NCBI GenBank assembly: GCA_963580285.1
Contig: OY757026.1
Location: forward strand, 81,447,817-81,511,816
Direction: 5' to 3'
Length of the DNA: 64,000 nucleotides
Origin: Lucinisca nassula
Taxonomy: Eukaryota; Mollusca; Bivalvia; Lucinida; Lucinidae
The translations under genes and the position numbers were made by a program. This document shows, piece by piece, positions 21,230 to 31,321 of this stretch. Each line of letters opens with the position of its first letter. Position 1 is the first letter of the stretch. Under the pieces are notes generated by a model. That model saw only the letters and a program-made list of their open reading frames with translations, ran no database searches and was not told the origin of the DNA.

Positions 21230-21612
21230 GCTTGCTTGTTTGTGCTGTCAACACTATTCGGGTCATTTTACATCTGATTTTGTGGGACTTTTACTCGACA
21301 TTGAGATTGAATGATATCCCAAGCCCTACCGCCCAAAGAAACCACTAGAATTTAACACTTATCCTGCTGAATATATTATTTATCCACACATAATACTGAC
21401 TAACAACCAATCAAATTACTTCAAATACTATGTTTGTTCAGTTCACAAACTGCATGACAAACAGTGTAGATCCTGATCAGATGGCTTCTTCAGAAGCCAT
21501 CTGATCTGGATCTACACTGTTTGCAAAGGTAGGGGTTGTCATGTTCAGCATGATAAAGGTTAAGGAGCGTTCAGACTCGCATAACTTTTACTGGGCCGGC
21601 TTAGACCTAACT
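21230..21612 (-). mobile_element. S2 SINE interrupted by a P1 MITE
   Basis: SINE body (GTTTGTGCTGTCAACACT to AAAGAAACCACTAGAATT) resumes after the MITE with GGAGCGTTCAGACTCGCAT and GGGCCGGCTTAGACC. The joined order matches uninterrupted S2 copies. Confidence 0.75.
21354..21566. mobile_element. P1 MITE inserted in S2 SINE with TTAA duplication
   Basis: The left TTTAACACTTATCCTGCTG and right AGCATGATAAAGGTTAA flank the hairpin. The TTAA appears at both ends, while the SINE consensus needs it once. Confidence 0.8.
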
Positions 21613-21789
21613 TCACTCAGTAAATAATTTTTTATTTTAGTCTCCAGTACAAAGCAGCCTGATCAGACTGATTTATCTAGTCTTCACTATATGTCCGAAT
21701 ACATATTTTCTCCTTTACGGCTCTGACAGATAAACCCCCAACATATATCCACCATTTTAATAGGTAGACTTCTGTGGCTTTCTTTTTGA

Positions 21790-22690
21790 TGAACTTTGAA
21801 AAAGAGGCCCCTTTGAATAAAAGAGTTGACTGAGTTCCTTTGAAAAAAGAGTTGACTGAGGCCCTTTGAAAAAGTTAACTGAGGCCCTCTAAAAAAAAAA
21901 CAAAAAAACTAGAAATTGTGTTTGTGAACAACTATGCCCCAAACCAAATGCTTGTCCCTAAATGGGGACAGTAAACAGTACCACATGATCATTTGCATTA
22001 ACGAGATTTCTATGTTATTTAATTAAAGGGGCAACTCAAAAAAGGGAGATAATTCGTAAAAGAAAAAAAATACGGGTCAACTATTTTTTCATGAGAAATC
22101 CATATATGAAATTTCAAAACACTAGCATACATGGTTATAAAGTTATGCTATGCACTAGAAAGCAACACAATTAAATGGCCAGAAATTGCAAAGGGCCATA
22201 ACTCTAACAAAATGTCATGTGTTGAAAATTAATCAGGTGATCTCCTCCTCAGTCCCAAGCAGTATACCAAATATCAGGGCTCTAGCTCAAATACTTTTTG
22301 AGATATCTTGCTAACGAGATTTCTGTTATTTAATTAAAAGGGAAATAATGCAAAAAGGGGAGATAATTCGGAAAAGAAAAAAAGTACGGGTCAACTATTT
22401 TTTCATGAGGAAACCATATATGAAATTTCAAAACACTAGCATACATGGTTCTAAAGTTATGCTATGCAGAAGCGTGACAAACGTACAAACTAACGAACAA
22501 ACGGACAAGCCAGAAGCAATATGCCCCCCAACTTTGAAAAAGTTGGGGGCATAAAAAGAGTTCATTGAGGCTCTTTGAGAAAGCTAAGGCCCTTTGAAAA
22601 ACAGTTCACTGAGACCCTTTGAAAAAGTTAACTGAGGTCCTTTGAAAAAGATTTCACTGACATCCTCTGAAAAAGAGGGCTTCCTTTGAA
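21790..22690. repeat. 25-bp minisatellite split by element C2
   Basis: CCTTTGAAAAAGAGTTGACTG-type units occur at 21790-21900 and again at 22557-22690. The gap is filled by C2. Confidence 0.7.
21907..22556 (+). mobile_element. Element C2: 650-bp Helentron-like relative of C1
   Basis: 5' AACTAGAAATTGTGTTTGTG, then CTATGCCCCAAACC. 3' hairpin CCAACTTT GAAA AAGTTGGGGG followed by CATAAAAAG. It holds about two units related to the 331-bp array of C1 and a short ACAAACTAACGAACAAACGG tract. Confidence 0.75.
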
Positions 22691-22989
22691 AAGAGGGCTT
22701 TTCTCACGAGTTTGCTCATATATTTTGTAAGTTGCCTCCCCTACCCTACTACTTCAAGGGAGTTAACTTCTGTCTTCTTTAAGCAGCATCAAACCTTTAA
22801 ATAGAACAAGAGCAACTGCCAGTTTCTGTATTGTCTCCCTTTGAGAACTGGTGGATATATTATTTGGGTTGTATCCATTGGCCGTTAATAATTAACTAGT
22901 AATAGCACAACAAAAATAAATTACATAAAAATAAGAACTGCAGAAACTTCATTAGAAACTGCAAAAACAAAAACATCAATGTTCAAACT
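22691..22989. other. Non-coding stretch, nothing recognised
   Basis: AT-rich, no exon, repeat or hairpin identified by eye. Confidence 0.35.
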
Positions 22990-23508
22990 ACAGTGAACTT
23001 CAACAGGTCAAAAACCGATAGCTTGTTAGCCACGGTTAACTCAAAACTCGTTTGTTATTCCCTTGTAAGTTCTTCCCACGGCTCCAGGATATCCATATAC
23101 CGTCGAACTTCAATGGTTAGAACCCCTTAGGGACCATGAAAATTTGTTCGAGACAGCGGTAGTTCGAGCCACGGAGGGTTACTATTAGTGTCATACCAGG
23201 AGGTATAATGGAGATAATTGTGGGATATCTTTTCGGTGTTCTATGTTACAAATGTATGTTGTGTGTACTCATTAGAATCGTCTCACAGAGGCGATTCTAA
23301 TGAGTACACACAGCATACATTTGCAAGATAAAAGATTTGTTTGTTTGTATCGGAAATAAACGGACCAGTCAACACTATTATAGGTCATTTTTGAGCCGGA
23401 AAAGAAGAAAATCTCCCCAAATTATCCTATCGTATTTGGAGGAAGGGTTTGACTCATCCATGGTAAACAAGACATCAGGGTTCAAGCCATTGAAGGTCTA
23501 CTGTATTT
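22990..23508. mobile_element. T3 MITE cluster with nested Q hairpin and S1 fragment
   Basis: TACAGTGAACTTCAACAGG on the left and AAGCCATTGAAGGTCTACTG on the right match T3 ends. A second T3-like end (CGTCGAACTTCAATGG) lies near 23101. A Q palindrome occupies 23262-23325 and an S1 tail fragment 23335-23398. Confidence 0.6.
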
Positions 23509-23797
23509 TGAATTTTTTCTCATTTTAAATATTTTGAAAAGGTCATGTTGTGTGTACTCATTAGAATCGCGTCAATGAAGAAATGATTCCATTGTAAATT
23601 CTTCCACACAGCTCCATATATTTAGAATTGTTAGGGAGATTTTTTGTTATTCAGGGCTTTAATATTGCACTCCTCTGCTCGCCAGGAGAAGTAAACATTT
23701 TGGTGGTCGAGTGAAAATTTTGTCTTGTCCGTATGAAGCATGCCCTTCGTTATGCAGGACAAGTGAAATTTTGAAGAATTTTCTAGCCCTGATTATT

Positions 23798-24010
23798 TTA
23801 ACCCTTATCTTGCTATTCACGACAACCCCTATCTTTGCAAACAGTGTAGATCCAGATCAGATGGCTTCTGAAGAAGCCATCTGATCAGGATCTACACTGT
23901 TTGGCGTTCAGTTTATGAATTTGTAGCAATAAATCCCATCAAGTAATTTGATTGGTTGATGGACAGAAATGGGTGTGGCTTAAATCAATATTCAGCAAGA
24001 TAAGGGTTAA
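23798..24010. mobile_element. P1 MITE, complete
   Basis: TTAACCCTTATCTTGCTATT to TCAGCAAGATAAGGGTTAA, with hairpin CTTCTGAAGAAG loop. Confidence 0.85.
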
Positions 24011-24477
24011 ATATCTAGAAAAGGTAGGTTTTGTGTACTCATTAGAATCACCTCAATGAGGAAGAGAAAATCTGGCATTATGATAAATCCTTGATGCCTC
24101 CCAAAACCCCTATCTCAAAACAACTTTTCATGGTCTGCCATTAAGTTTCAGTGATTCATTTTGAGGTCTTAAATCAAAAGTTTTCATATAGAATGGGTAG
24201 AAACAAATTTACAATGCACATTACTGTCAAAACATGTCACTCTATGGATAAATTTGGTAGAGAAGGGTAACTGCATCAGCTTCTTGTCTGTATTTTTATC
24301 TTCTTTTTTGTAAGTCCATACAAAATAGCATAATATAACAAACTCTGGAACATTATTCCCCATATAAAGGGCGACCTCATTCTAATCATAAAAACAAGCG
24401 ACAGTGTCAGAGTATTCAGGGAAAATATGGAACCTAATCTCCTGTCTGGTAGAAGTGATCTCCTTGTAACAAGAGCT

Positions 24478-24727
24478 GTCATCAGACATCATAGCTAGCC
24501 TTTGAAAGTGTCCGAGGCCATGGACATAGGTGGGGGTACTGTCTAATAAACCTCTGGACCCTTATCTGTGATCATACCAAACATGAACGAAATCCATCGC
24601 ATGGTTTTGGAAAATATGAGCTCAAAAAAAACTTTAATGTAAATACAGACACAGACTCCTATGCCAACATCGATGCCAGGGGTGATATAATAGCTCTTCC
24701 TGGACTTCATCCAGGCGAGCTAAAAAT
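24478..24727 (+). mobile_element. Element G: 250-bp Helentron-like element
   Basis: 5' AACAAGAGCTGTCATCAGAC. 3' hairpin GCTCTTCCTGGA CTTCA TCCAGGCGAGC then TAAAAA. No internal array, so it is close to a minimal form of this architecture. Confidence 0.6.
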
Positions 24728-24775
24728 AAATACCAGAAAATAAATTATGGTTATCTGATCCTATCAAATCTGCAT

Positions 24776-25125
24776 ACAGTAGAAATTCGATGGCTCGAAC
24801 ACCGATGGCTCGTTTACCATGGCTGACTCAAACCCATTCTTGAGTCCCAAGAGAAATCCTCTACATAAGAAATAGTGGGGGATAATTTAGGAGATTTTCG
24901 TTATTTATTTTGCAAATGTATGCTGTGTGTACTCATTAGAATCGCCTCGATGAGGCGATTCTAATGAGTACACACAGCATACATTTTCATTATAGAGCGC
25001 AGAAAAGTTGTCAAAAAGTATCTCGCTATGCCTCCTGGCAGCAACCCTCAGTGGCTCGAACTATCCCTGTCTCGAACAGATTTTCGGGGTCCCAAAGGTG
25101 TTCGAGCCATTGAAGTTCGACTGTA
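24776..25125. mobile_element. T3 MITE (Tc1/mariner-like) with nested Q hairpin
   Basis: Inverted ends TACAGTAGAAATTCGATGGC and GCCATTGAAGTTCGACTGTA. A Q palindrome interrupts it at 24915-24988. Confidence 0.75.
24903..24992. repeat. Q palindrome, perfect hairpin
   Basis: ATGTATGCTGTGTGTACTCA, TTAGAATCGCCTCGATGAGGCGATTCTAA and the inverse of the first block form a stem of over 30 bp with almost no loop. Confidence 0.8.
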
Positions 25126-25284
25126 CTTCGCAAGTGAAGTCATACCATAACAGAAAAAGAAAAGAACCTTTACCAGTGCTTCCAGCAACCAGAATCCCCA
25201 ATCAACCACAATATCTGTTCAGCTCAAACGACAGCATGGTTTGAAACCAAAACTCCGGAATAAGGGGTACCATTTTTTTTTTTT

Positions 25285-25500
25285 TTTTTGGTTTTGTGTT
25301 TTACGGCCCTTTCAAGATTATTTCACTCATATCGAGCTGATCGTTAATCATAGGTGGGCGAAACCCGGAGAAAAACTACCTGACCTTCCGTTGCAGAACT
25401 TGGCGTCTCACACGTGACTCGAGCGAGGCTCGAACCCACGACGGTGAGAGACCTAATGACTAAGAGTCAGCGCTCTTATCCATTAGGCCACGGAGGCCCA
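25285..25500 (-). mobile_element. S4 tRNA-headed SINE
   Basis: Minus strand: GGGCCTCCGTGGCCTAATGG (A-box), then GTGGGTTCGAGCCTCG (B-box), followed by a body with TTCTGCAACGGAAGGTCAGG and GATATGAGTGAAATAATC. The head resembles an arginine-type tRNA but lacks a 3' acceptor strand, so it is a SINE. A T-rich run marks its tail on the plus strand. Confidence 0.8.
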
Positions 25501-25516
25501 CAGAATAAGGGGTACC

Positions 25517-25728
25517 ATAATCATCCTAAGTATTGGGACAGACAGGCCTTAGCAAACAGTGTAGACCCAGACCAGACTGCTCAGAAGCAGTCTGGTCTGG
25601 ATCTACACTTTTTGGAATTCAGTCTGCACTTTTTTGACTCCTTGCTGGATCGTGAAACAAATTTATTAAATGTTTATAAGAGAATTACAGCAAGTCCTCA
25701 AGGTGTCCAAATTTTAAGGAATTTTACG
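25517..25728. repeat. P5 hairpin element
   Basis: ATCATCCTAAGTATTGGGAC, then GCAAACAGTGTAGACCC, then the stem CAGACTGCT CAGA AGCAGTCTG. The right part is CTCCTTGCTGGATCGTGAAA and GGTGTCCAAATTTT. No clear terminal inverted repeat. Confidence 0.7.
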
Positions 25729-25782
25729 GAACCAAGGATAATCATATTTTCCTTATTTCTCTTCCTAAGCCTGTGTTGTTAG

Positions 25783-26006
25783 TACACCACAACCTCTTTA
25801 TAACACTATTAATGGGGTCCAAAATGGGAACCGTGTTAGTTAAACAACCGTGTAATATCCAAACAAAAATGTATAGATTATATAGAAAAATGACCATTTA
25901 TGGTCATTTTTCTATATAATCTATGCATTTTTGGGATCCATCTTGAAACCATGTTATATCCAAAACCGTGTTAAAATGAACTGTGTTATAATGAGGTTGT
26001 GGTGTA
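25783..26006. mobile_element. T2 MITE, intact 224 bp
   Basis: The inverted ends TACACCACAACCTCTTTATA and TATAATGAGGTTGTGGTGTA are nearly perfect. The centre GAAAAATGACCATTTATGGTCATTTTTC is palindromic. It serves as the unoccupied reference for the copy split by element F. Confidence 0.85.
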
Positions 26007-26086
26007 ATTGTTAGAATCGCCATTTGCCTCATCAGGGCTATTCGAACAGGTGGGTACATGTCAGAATCGCCTAGTATTCCTACCAG

Positions 26087-26498
26087 TACACCATAACCTC
26101 ATTATAACACGGTTTGTTACAGCACGGTTTTGTTTGTTTGTTTGATTAATTTGAGGTTTAGCATCGGTTTTGGATATAACACAGTTTCAAGATGGGATCC
26201 CAAAAATGTATACATTTTTTCTATATGCAGTAAAACCTGTCTTAGTGGCCACCTCTATTAAGCAAGCAACCTGTCTTAAGCAAGCAGGTTTTCAGTTCCC
26301 GAAAAAGTAAAATGTATTAAAATTCACCTGTGTTAAGCAAGCACCTGTCTTAAGCAAGCACTTTTTGATTATCCCATAGGTGCTTGCTTAATTCAGGTTA
26401 GATTGTAATCTGTACATTTTTGCATATAACATGGTTGTTTAACTAACACGTTTTCTGCTTTGGCTACCATTAATAGTGTTATAAAGAGGTTGTGGTGA
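26087..26498. mobile_element. T2 MITE interrupted by T4
   Basis: The ends TACACCATAACCTCATTATA and TTATAAAGAGGTTGTGGTGA match T2. A short TTTGTTTGTTTGATTAATTTGAGGTTTA patch at 26131-26160 looks like an S2 SINE tail fragment, and T4 occupies the centre. Confidence 0.75.
26228..26406. mobile_element. T4 MITE nested in T2
   Basis: It starts GCAGTAAAACCTGTCTTAGT and ends TGCTTGCTTAATTCAGGTT, with internal TTAAGCAAGCA repeats on both strands. The CAGTAAAACCTGTCTTA start resembles mariner-type MITE ends. Confidence 0.65.
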
Positions 26499-26525
26499 AC
26501 CCACAATACAGGTTTATATTAAGAA

Positions 26526-26739
26526 TCAACCCTTGTCCTGCTGAGCCCAGGGTATGCCTTATCTTTCAAACAATGTAGATCCTGATCAGATGGCTTCTGA
26601 AGAAGCCATCTGATCAGGATCTTCATTGTTTTCCATCCAGTTTATGAATTTGCTGCAATAATTTGCATCAAGTAATCTGATTGGTTGATTATCAGTAGTG
26701 GGTGTGGCATATTTAAATATTCAGCAGGACAAGGGTTAA
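26526..26739. mobile_element. P1 MITE
   Basis: CAACCCTTGTCCTGCTGAGC to ATTCAGCAGGACAAGGGTTAA. The left TTAA is mutated. Confidence 0.8.
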
Positions 26740-26889
26740 GAAATAATATCCTTGTATTATCATTGTTTCTCCTCCAAATCTGGAGCTATGTTGAGATATT
26801 GAGGACTTGGAATATTTTCTCAGTTTTTTCATATGTTGGGGAACCGTAGCCCCAGGTCAGAGGGGTATCCGCATATTATTTTCCTTATT

Positions 26890-27015
26890 TCTGGACAAAA
26901 GCATGTGGGTACTTATTAGAAGCACCCTGCCACGCAAAGACATTTTGTGGCTACTCATTAGAAGCACCTCAACGTGGCACTTCTAATGAGTCCCACAGCG
27001 CTTTTGTGCAGAAAT
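26890..27015. repeat. Q-family hairpin, diverged
   Basis: GGTACTTATTAGAAGCACC and CTCATTAGAAGCACCTCAAC face GTGGCACTTCTAATGAG, giving an imperfect palindrome. Confidence 0.6.
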
Positions 27016-27019
27016 AAGT

Positions 27020-27641
27020 AAATTATGCATGTTGTTTGTACCAAATTTCAAGTTTCTAGGTACAGTAGTTCCTGAGAAATCTTTGACACAAAATTTAAGG
27101 TAACTCACAAAATACACATCTCAGTAGCAAATATAACAAAGGGGAATAACTCTAAAGAACCTGGCCCCACAGCCCCAATTTTCTTTCCCACAATACAACT
27201 AGTTATGCATGTTGCTTGTACCAAATTTCAAGTTTCTAGGTACAGTAGATCTTGAGAAATCTTTGACACAAAATTTAAGGTAAGTCACAAAATACACATC
27301 TCAGTAGCAAATATAACAAAGGGGAATAACTCTAAAGAACCTGGCCCTACAGCCCCAATTTTCTTTCCCACAATACAACTAGTTATGCATGTTGCTTGTA
27401 CCAAATTTCAAGTTTCTAGGTACAGTAGATCTTGAGAAATCTTTGACACAAAATTTAAGGTAAGTCACAAAATGCACATCTCAGTAGCAAATATAACAAA
27501 GGGGAATAACTCTAAAGAACCTGGCCCCACAGCCCCAATTTTCTTTCCCACAATACAACTAGTTATGCATGTTGTTTGTACCAAATTTCAAGTTTCTAGG
27601 TATAGTAGTTCCTGAGAAATCTTTGACACAAAAAAAAGTTT

Positions 27642-27672
<31 letters not shown>

Positions 27673-27727
27673 AGACGAAAACTATATACCCCCATGGCAT
27701 ACTCCGTATGCCGGGGGTATAAATATA
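27020..27727 (+). mobile_element. Element E: Helentron-like 3' part with exact 180-bp array
   Basis: ATTATGCATGTTG/AGTTATGCATGTTG recurs at 27022, 27202, 27382 and 27562, exactly 180 bp apart. The fourth unit is cut short, then come a (CA)n tract (27645-27668) and a hairpin with CCCCCATGGCATAC TCC GTATGCCGGGGGTATAAA. The matching 5' end was not found. Confidence 0.7.
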
Positions 27728-27875
27728 AGTACTTTTCCGATGAAAAAAAAAAAATACGCCTTTTCTGGAGCTATGGATGGCACATTTGAAACCCCATGGC
27801 TGTTTAAATACAGTGTTCGCCGTAATAAGCCCACTATGCTCTTTTAGAAATTTCATTCTAATCATAAAGTCCTTT

Positions 27876-28102
27876 TAACCCATTGTATACTGGTGGACTC
27901 TTCCAGTGCTATATGTTGGACAAGTCCATTCATCCCATAAGGGGTGTCAGGCCTATTTTTTCGTTATTCTATTTTGGACCGAAAATGCTGTTAGCAAACA
28001 GTGCAGGCCCTGATCAGACGCCGCGTTCTGCGGCGTCTGATCTGGGCCTGCACTGTTTGCCAAGGTACCCCTTTAGGGGTTTTCCGCACTTACAATGGGT
28101 TA
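27876..28102. mobile_element. P3 MITE (TTAACCCATTGTATACTGG)
   Basis: TTAA-bounded: TTAACCCATTGTATACTGG and TTACAATGGGTTAA. The core hairpin GATCAGACGCCGCGTTCTGC / GCGGCGTCTGATC lies between GCAAACAGTGCAGGCC and GGCCTGCACTGTTTGC. Arms outside the core differ from P1 and P2. Confidence 0.8.
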
Positions 28103-28287
28103 AGCACAATGTTTGGTGCAATCGTATGCTCATGTCGACTTTGGACGTGGACGCGTTTGGTTGAACCATACGTCAGAAGATGGCAGCCGGAGTATATATA
28201 AATAAAATTGCAATCCAATAATGCCCTTTGGCTTAACAAACACAATTTGTCTCATTTTATCAGAAAAGCACACTAATTTATTACTTA

Positions 28288-28551
28288 GCTCGTATCTTGC
28301 TGTTCATGACAACCCCTATCTTTGCAAACAGTGAAGATCCAGATCAGATGGCTTCTTCATACTGCCGTTCACGACAACCCCTATCTTTGCAAACAGTGTA
28401 GATCCAGATCTGAAGAAGCCATCTGATCAGGATTTACACTGTTTGGCATTCAGTTTATAAATTTGTAGCAATAAATTACATCAAGTAATTTGATTGGTTG
28501 ATAGACAGAAAAGGGTGTGGCTTAAATGAATATTCAGCAAGATAAGGGTTA
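28288..28551. mobile_element. P1 MITE with internal partial duplication
   Basis: The left arm through AACAGTG(A/T)AGATCCAGATC is present twice (28300-28360 and 28366-28410) before the single right arm ending AGCAAGATAAGGGTTA. Confidence 0.75.
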
Positions 28552-28669
28552 GAATGATCTTTTAGCACTATTTCAACTAACAGACTTCAGGATCTTGCAC
28601 TCTGTATTGGTATCAAATATACAGTAACTAATCATAGCCCCTGATAAGAGGGGATATCTATATATCATT

Positions 28670-28800
28670 TTTCTTATTTCTGCACGAAAACGTACGTTGT
28701 GGGTACTCATTAGGAGCGCCAAGGCGAGGTGCTTCAAATGAGTACCCACAACATATGTTTTCATGCAGAAATAAGAAAATAAAAGTACTTTTCGGATGGA
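28670..28800. repeat. Q-family hairpin
   Basis: TTTCTTATTTCTGCACGAAAACG and its inverse CATGCAGAAATAAGAAA bracket the GTTGTGGGTACTCATTAGGA / CAAATGAGTACCCACAAC stem. Confidence 0.7.
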
Positions 28801-28825
28801 AAAAGCGCTTTTTCTGGAACTATGT

Positions 28826-29034
28826 ATACAGTAAATTCCTATATTAAGACCACCTTTGGGACTGTTCAAAAGTGGTCTTTAAGACCACTTTTGAACAGTC
28901 CAAAAGGTGGTCTCTGAGCAGAGGACACTGTATGCATCAACACAAAGAAAGAATAACTGCAGCCTACTAAATAAGCATTTTAAAGAAGAATTAAGTCCAA
29001 ATTTTAAGTGGTCTTAATAGCGGAATTTCACTAT
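28826..29034. mobile_element. T1 MITE, complete
   Basis: TACAGTAAATTCCTATATTA and TTAATAGCGGAATTTCACTATA form the TIR. The hairpin sits at the left end. Confidence 0.8.
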
Positions 29035-29110
29035 ATTTCCTGCAAAGTATTGGTGTGGCCTTATTAGAGCATGAGCGCTTATTTCGGCAAACACAGCAGT
29101 ACTCGTAACA

Positions 29111-29322
29111 TACAGTGAAATTCCACTATTAAGACCACCAAAAATTAAGACCAATTCCGCTTTTAAAAGCTTATATAGTAGAATGCAGTTATTCTTTCTC
29201 TGTGTTTACTGCATAAAGTGTCCGCCGTTCAGAAACCACCTATGGGACTGTTCAATAGTGGTCTTAAAGACCACTTTTGAACCGTCCCAATGTTGGTCTT
29301 AATATAGGAATTTTGCTGTACA
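29111..29322. mobile_element. T1 MITE, opposite orientation
   Basis: TACAGTGAAATTCCACTATT on the left; the AAGACCAC hairpin is at the right end, closing with AATTTTGCTGTA. It is head-to-head with the copy at 28826. Confidence 0.8.
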
Positions 29323-29379
29323 TTTAAAAAGAAAGGATACACCAGACATATTCGTGCCCTACTCTTCATGAAATAACTT

Positions 29380-29552
29380 TTTTGTGACTTCCTGTTCGCT
29401 TCCCCACCATCAGAGTCCCGACAAAACAGGGGCCTACTCCTAAAGGAAGGAATAGCAAATTCTTTCCTTTACGAAAAAAGACCGCTAGCAACGTTTACCA
29501 GAGACAAAACAATTTTTGAATGGGTTGCCTTCCCTAAAGGTGTACCCCTTCC
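29380..29552. repeat. Relative of the 16735 hairpin repeat
   Basis: It shares ACTTCCTGT, GGGCCTACTCCTAAAGGAAG and AGACAAAA blocks in the same order as 16790-16930. Confidence 0.5.
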
Positions 29553-29831
29553 CCTTAAATGGAATATTTATGGAGAATATTATCCCACATTCTCTTTAAA
29601 TGGAATATTAAATTATCACACACACATCTCAACAAATTCAAAATCCACTGCTTATCATTTCCTTCAGCCTATCTGACAGCACTGCGTTGTTGTATCCACC
29701 ATCTTGCTCAATTCATAGACAGATACCATTCATACATGGAGTGGAACGTCATACAGATATATAGATCCATGTAAAGGCGATTATTGAGGATAATTAAAGA
29801 TCAAGTTTTCTTATTTCGTCACAAAAAAAAG

Positions 29832-30112
29832 AACCTATGTTGTGAGTACTTGTTAGAATCGCCTCGTAGAGGCGATTCTAACAAGTACCCACAACATAGA
29901 ACCTGTTGTGGGTACTTGTTAGAACTGTCTCAGAGGAGCCTTATAGAGGCGATTCAAACAAGTACCCACAACATAGAACCTATTGTGGGTACTTGTTAGC
30001 ACTGTCTCATAGAGGCCATTCTAATGAGTACCCACAACATAGAACCTGCTGTGGGCACTGTTAGAACTGTCTCATAGAGGCGATTCTAACAAGTACCCAC
30101 AACAGATTCCTG
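29832..30112. repeat. Q palindromes in tandem, four successive hairpins
   Basis: Four units of about 68 bp each fold on themselves: ATGTTGTGAGTACTTGTTAG, CCTCGTAGAGGCGATTCTAA, CAAGTACCCACAACAT and so on. Arms of different units are also complementary, so many alternative folds are possible. Confidence 0.85.
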
Positions 30113-30129
30113 AAGAGAAATAAGGAAAA

Positions 30130-30935
30130 CAATCCATTAATTATTCTTGTTATTCCCCCTTATCTGAACCTAAGAGATCCTTCAAAAACATTATACATGT
30201 ATCTCTTCTAAACAACTGATCAATCATGTAATGCAATCAACCAACATCTTGGCTTACTGCAAGATCCATATCCCCAATGTTGCATATCTGTGAGAGTGAT
30301 TAAAGTCCACCAGAGTTCATTCCCCTTCAAAAGCATAAAACGGAACTGCTTCTAACCAGTGGACAGGCAGGCAGGCAGGCAGGTAACCCAGTGAGTATGT
30401 GACTATGAAGTCACATGACTATCAGCTGACCCTCATGTGATCACGTAGTTCTAGGAGGAAGACAGGAAAGATGAAACCGGTTTCATGTTTTCTAACTCTT
30501 GGATTTGTTGTGCTAGGAATAAATTTCTGAAAAGTAAAGCGAAAAAAAAATTCAGTTACCACAATGTGGCAATCAGAGGGATATATACATTTTGTAGTAA
30601 ATAATCACAGGGAGGCATACTAGCACTTAGGTACTGCACACAATCTATGCAACCCTAGAAGTGGGCATGTTTTACTGTAACGTAAGGTTCCACCTCTAGG
30701 GCTGCATAGATTTTGTGCAATATATGCTAGCATTGGCCGGGTCTCCCAAGGCAAGTTTAAAATCAGCTAGGCTCCAAAACAATTTCATGTTGTCGCCTAC
30801 CCCATGTGGGCATGATGCATCTACTTGTAACAAGCATTAAAGTGACGCCTGCATGTTTCTGCTTAGTCAGTACAGTATTTTAGTGATCTTGCTGTGTTCT
30901 GTGTAACTTGCGATGGATTATGACCTTGACCGAGG
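30130..30935. other. Largest low-repeat stretch, non-coding
   Basis: It holds a GCAG(G)CAGGCAGG microsatellite at 30364-30383 and an inverted pair around 30640-30720 (CTATGCAACCCTAGA / CTCTAGGGCTGCATAG). No exon on either strand was supported; it would be intron or flank of WAC. Confidence 0.5.
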
Positions 30936-30937
30936 AC

Positions 30938-31105
30938 CGTAATGATCCTAAGTATTGGGACAGACAGGCCTAGGCAAATAGTGCAGACCCAGATCAGACT
31001 GCTCCTTCAGGAGCAGTCTGATCAGGGCCTACACCGTTAGCCATTCTGTCTGCACTTTATGGACTCCTTGCTGGATCGTGAAATGAGTTTGCTAAAATTT
31101 TAGGA
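30938..31105. repeat. P5 hairpin element
   Basis: GTAATGATCCTAAGTATTGG, stem CAGACTGCTCC TTCA GGAGCAGTCTG, then TGGACTCCTTGCTGGATCGTG. Confidence 0.7.
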
Positions 31106-31159
31106 GATTTACAGCAAGTCCACATGGCATCACGAAAACACGCCTATATAATTTTGACT

Positions 31160-31320
31160 CCCTCATACCCCGCTTTTATATAGTAAAACTGGGGTTTAAG
31201 GGGGTACACATTATTTTTCTTATTTCTGCTCACAAACATAGATTGTGGGTACTCGATAGAACCGCCTCGTCAAGGCGATTCTATTGAGTCCCCCCAATCT
31301 ATGTTTTGTGCAGAAATAAG
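31160..31320. repeat. Q-family palindromic MITE
   Basis: AAACTGGGGTTTAAGGGGGT then the stem ATAGATTGTGGGTACTCGAT / AATCTATGTTTTGTGCAG. Confidence 0.65.
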
Positions 31321-31321
31321 A

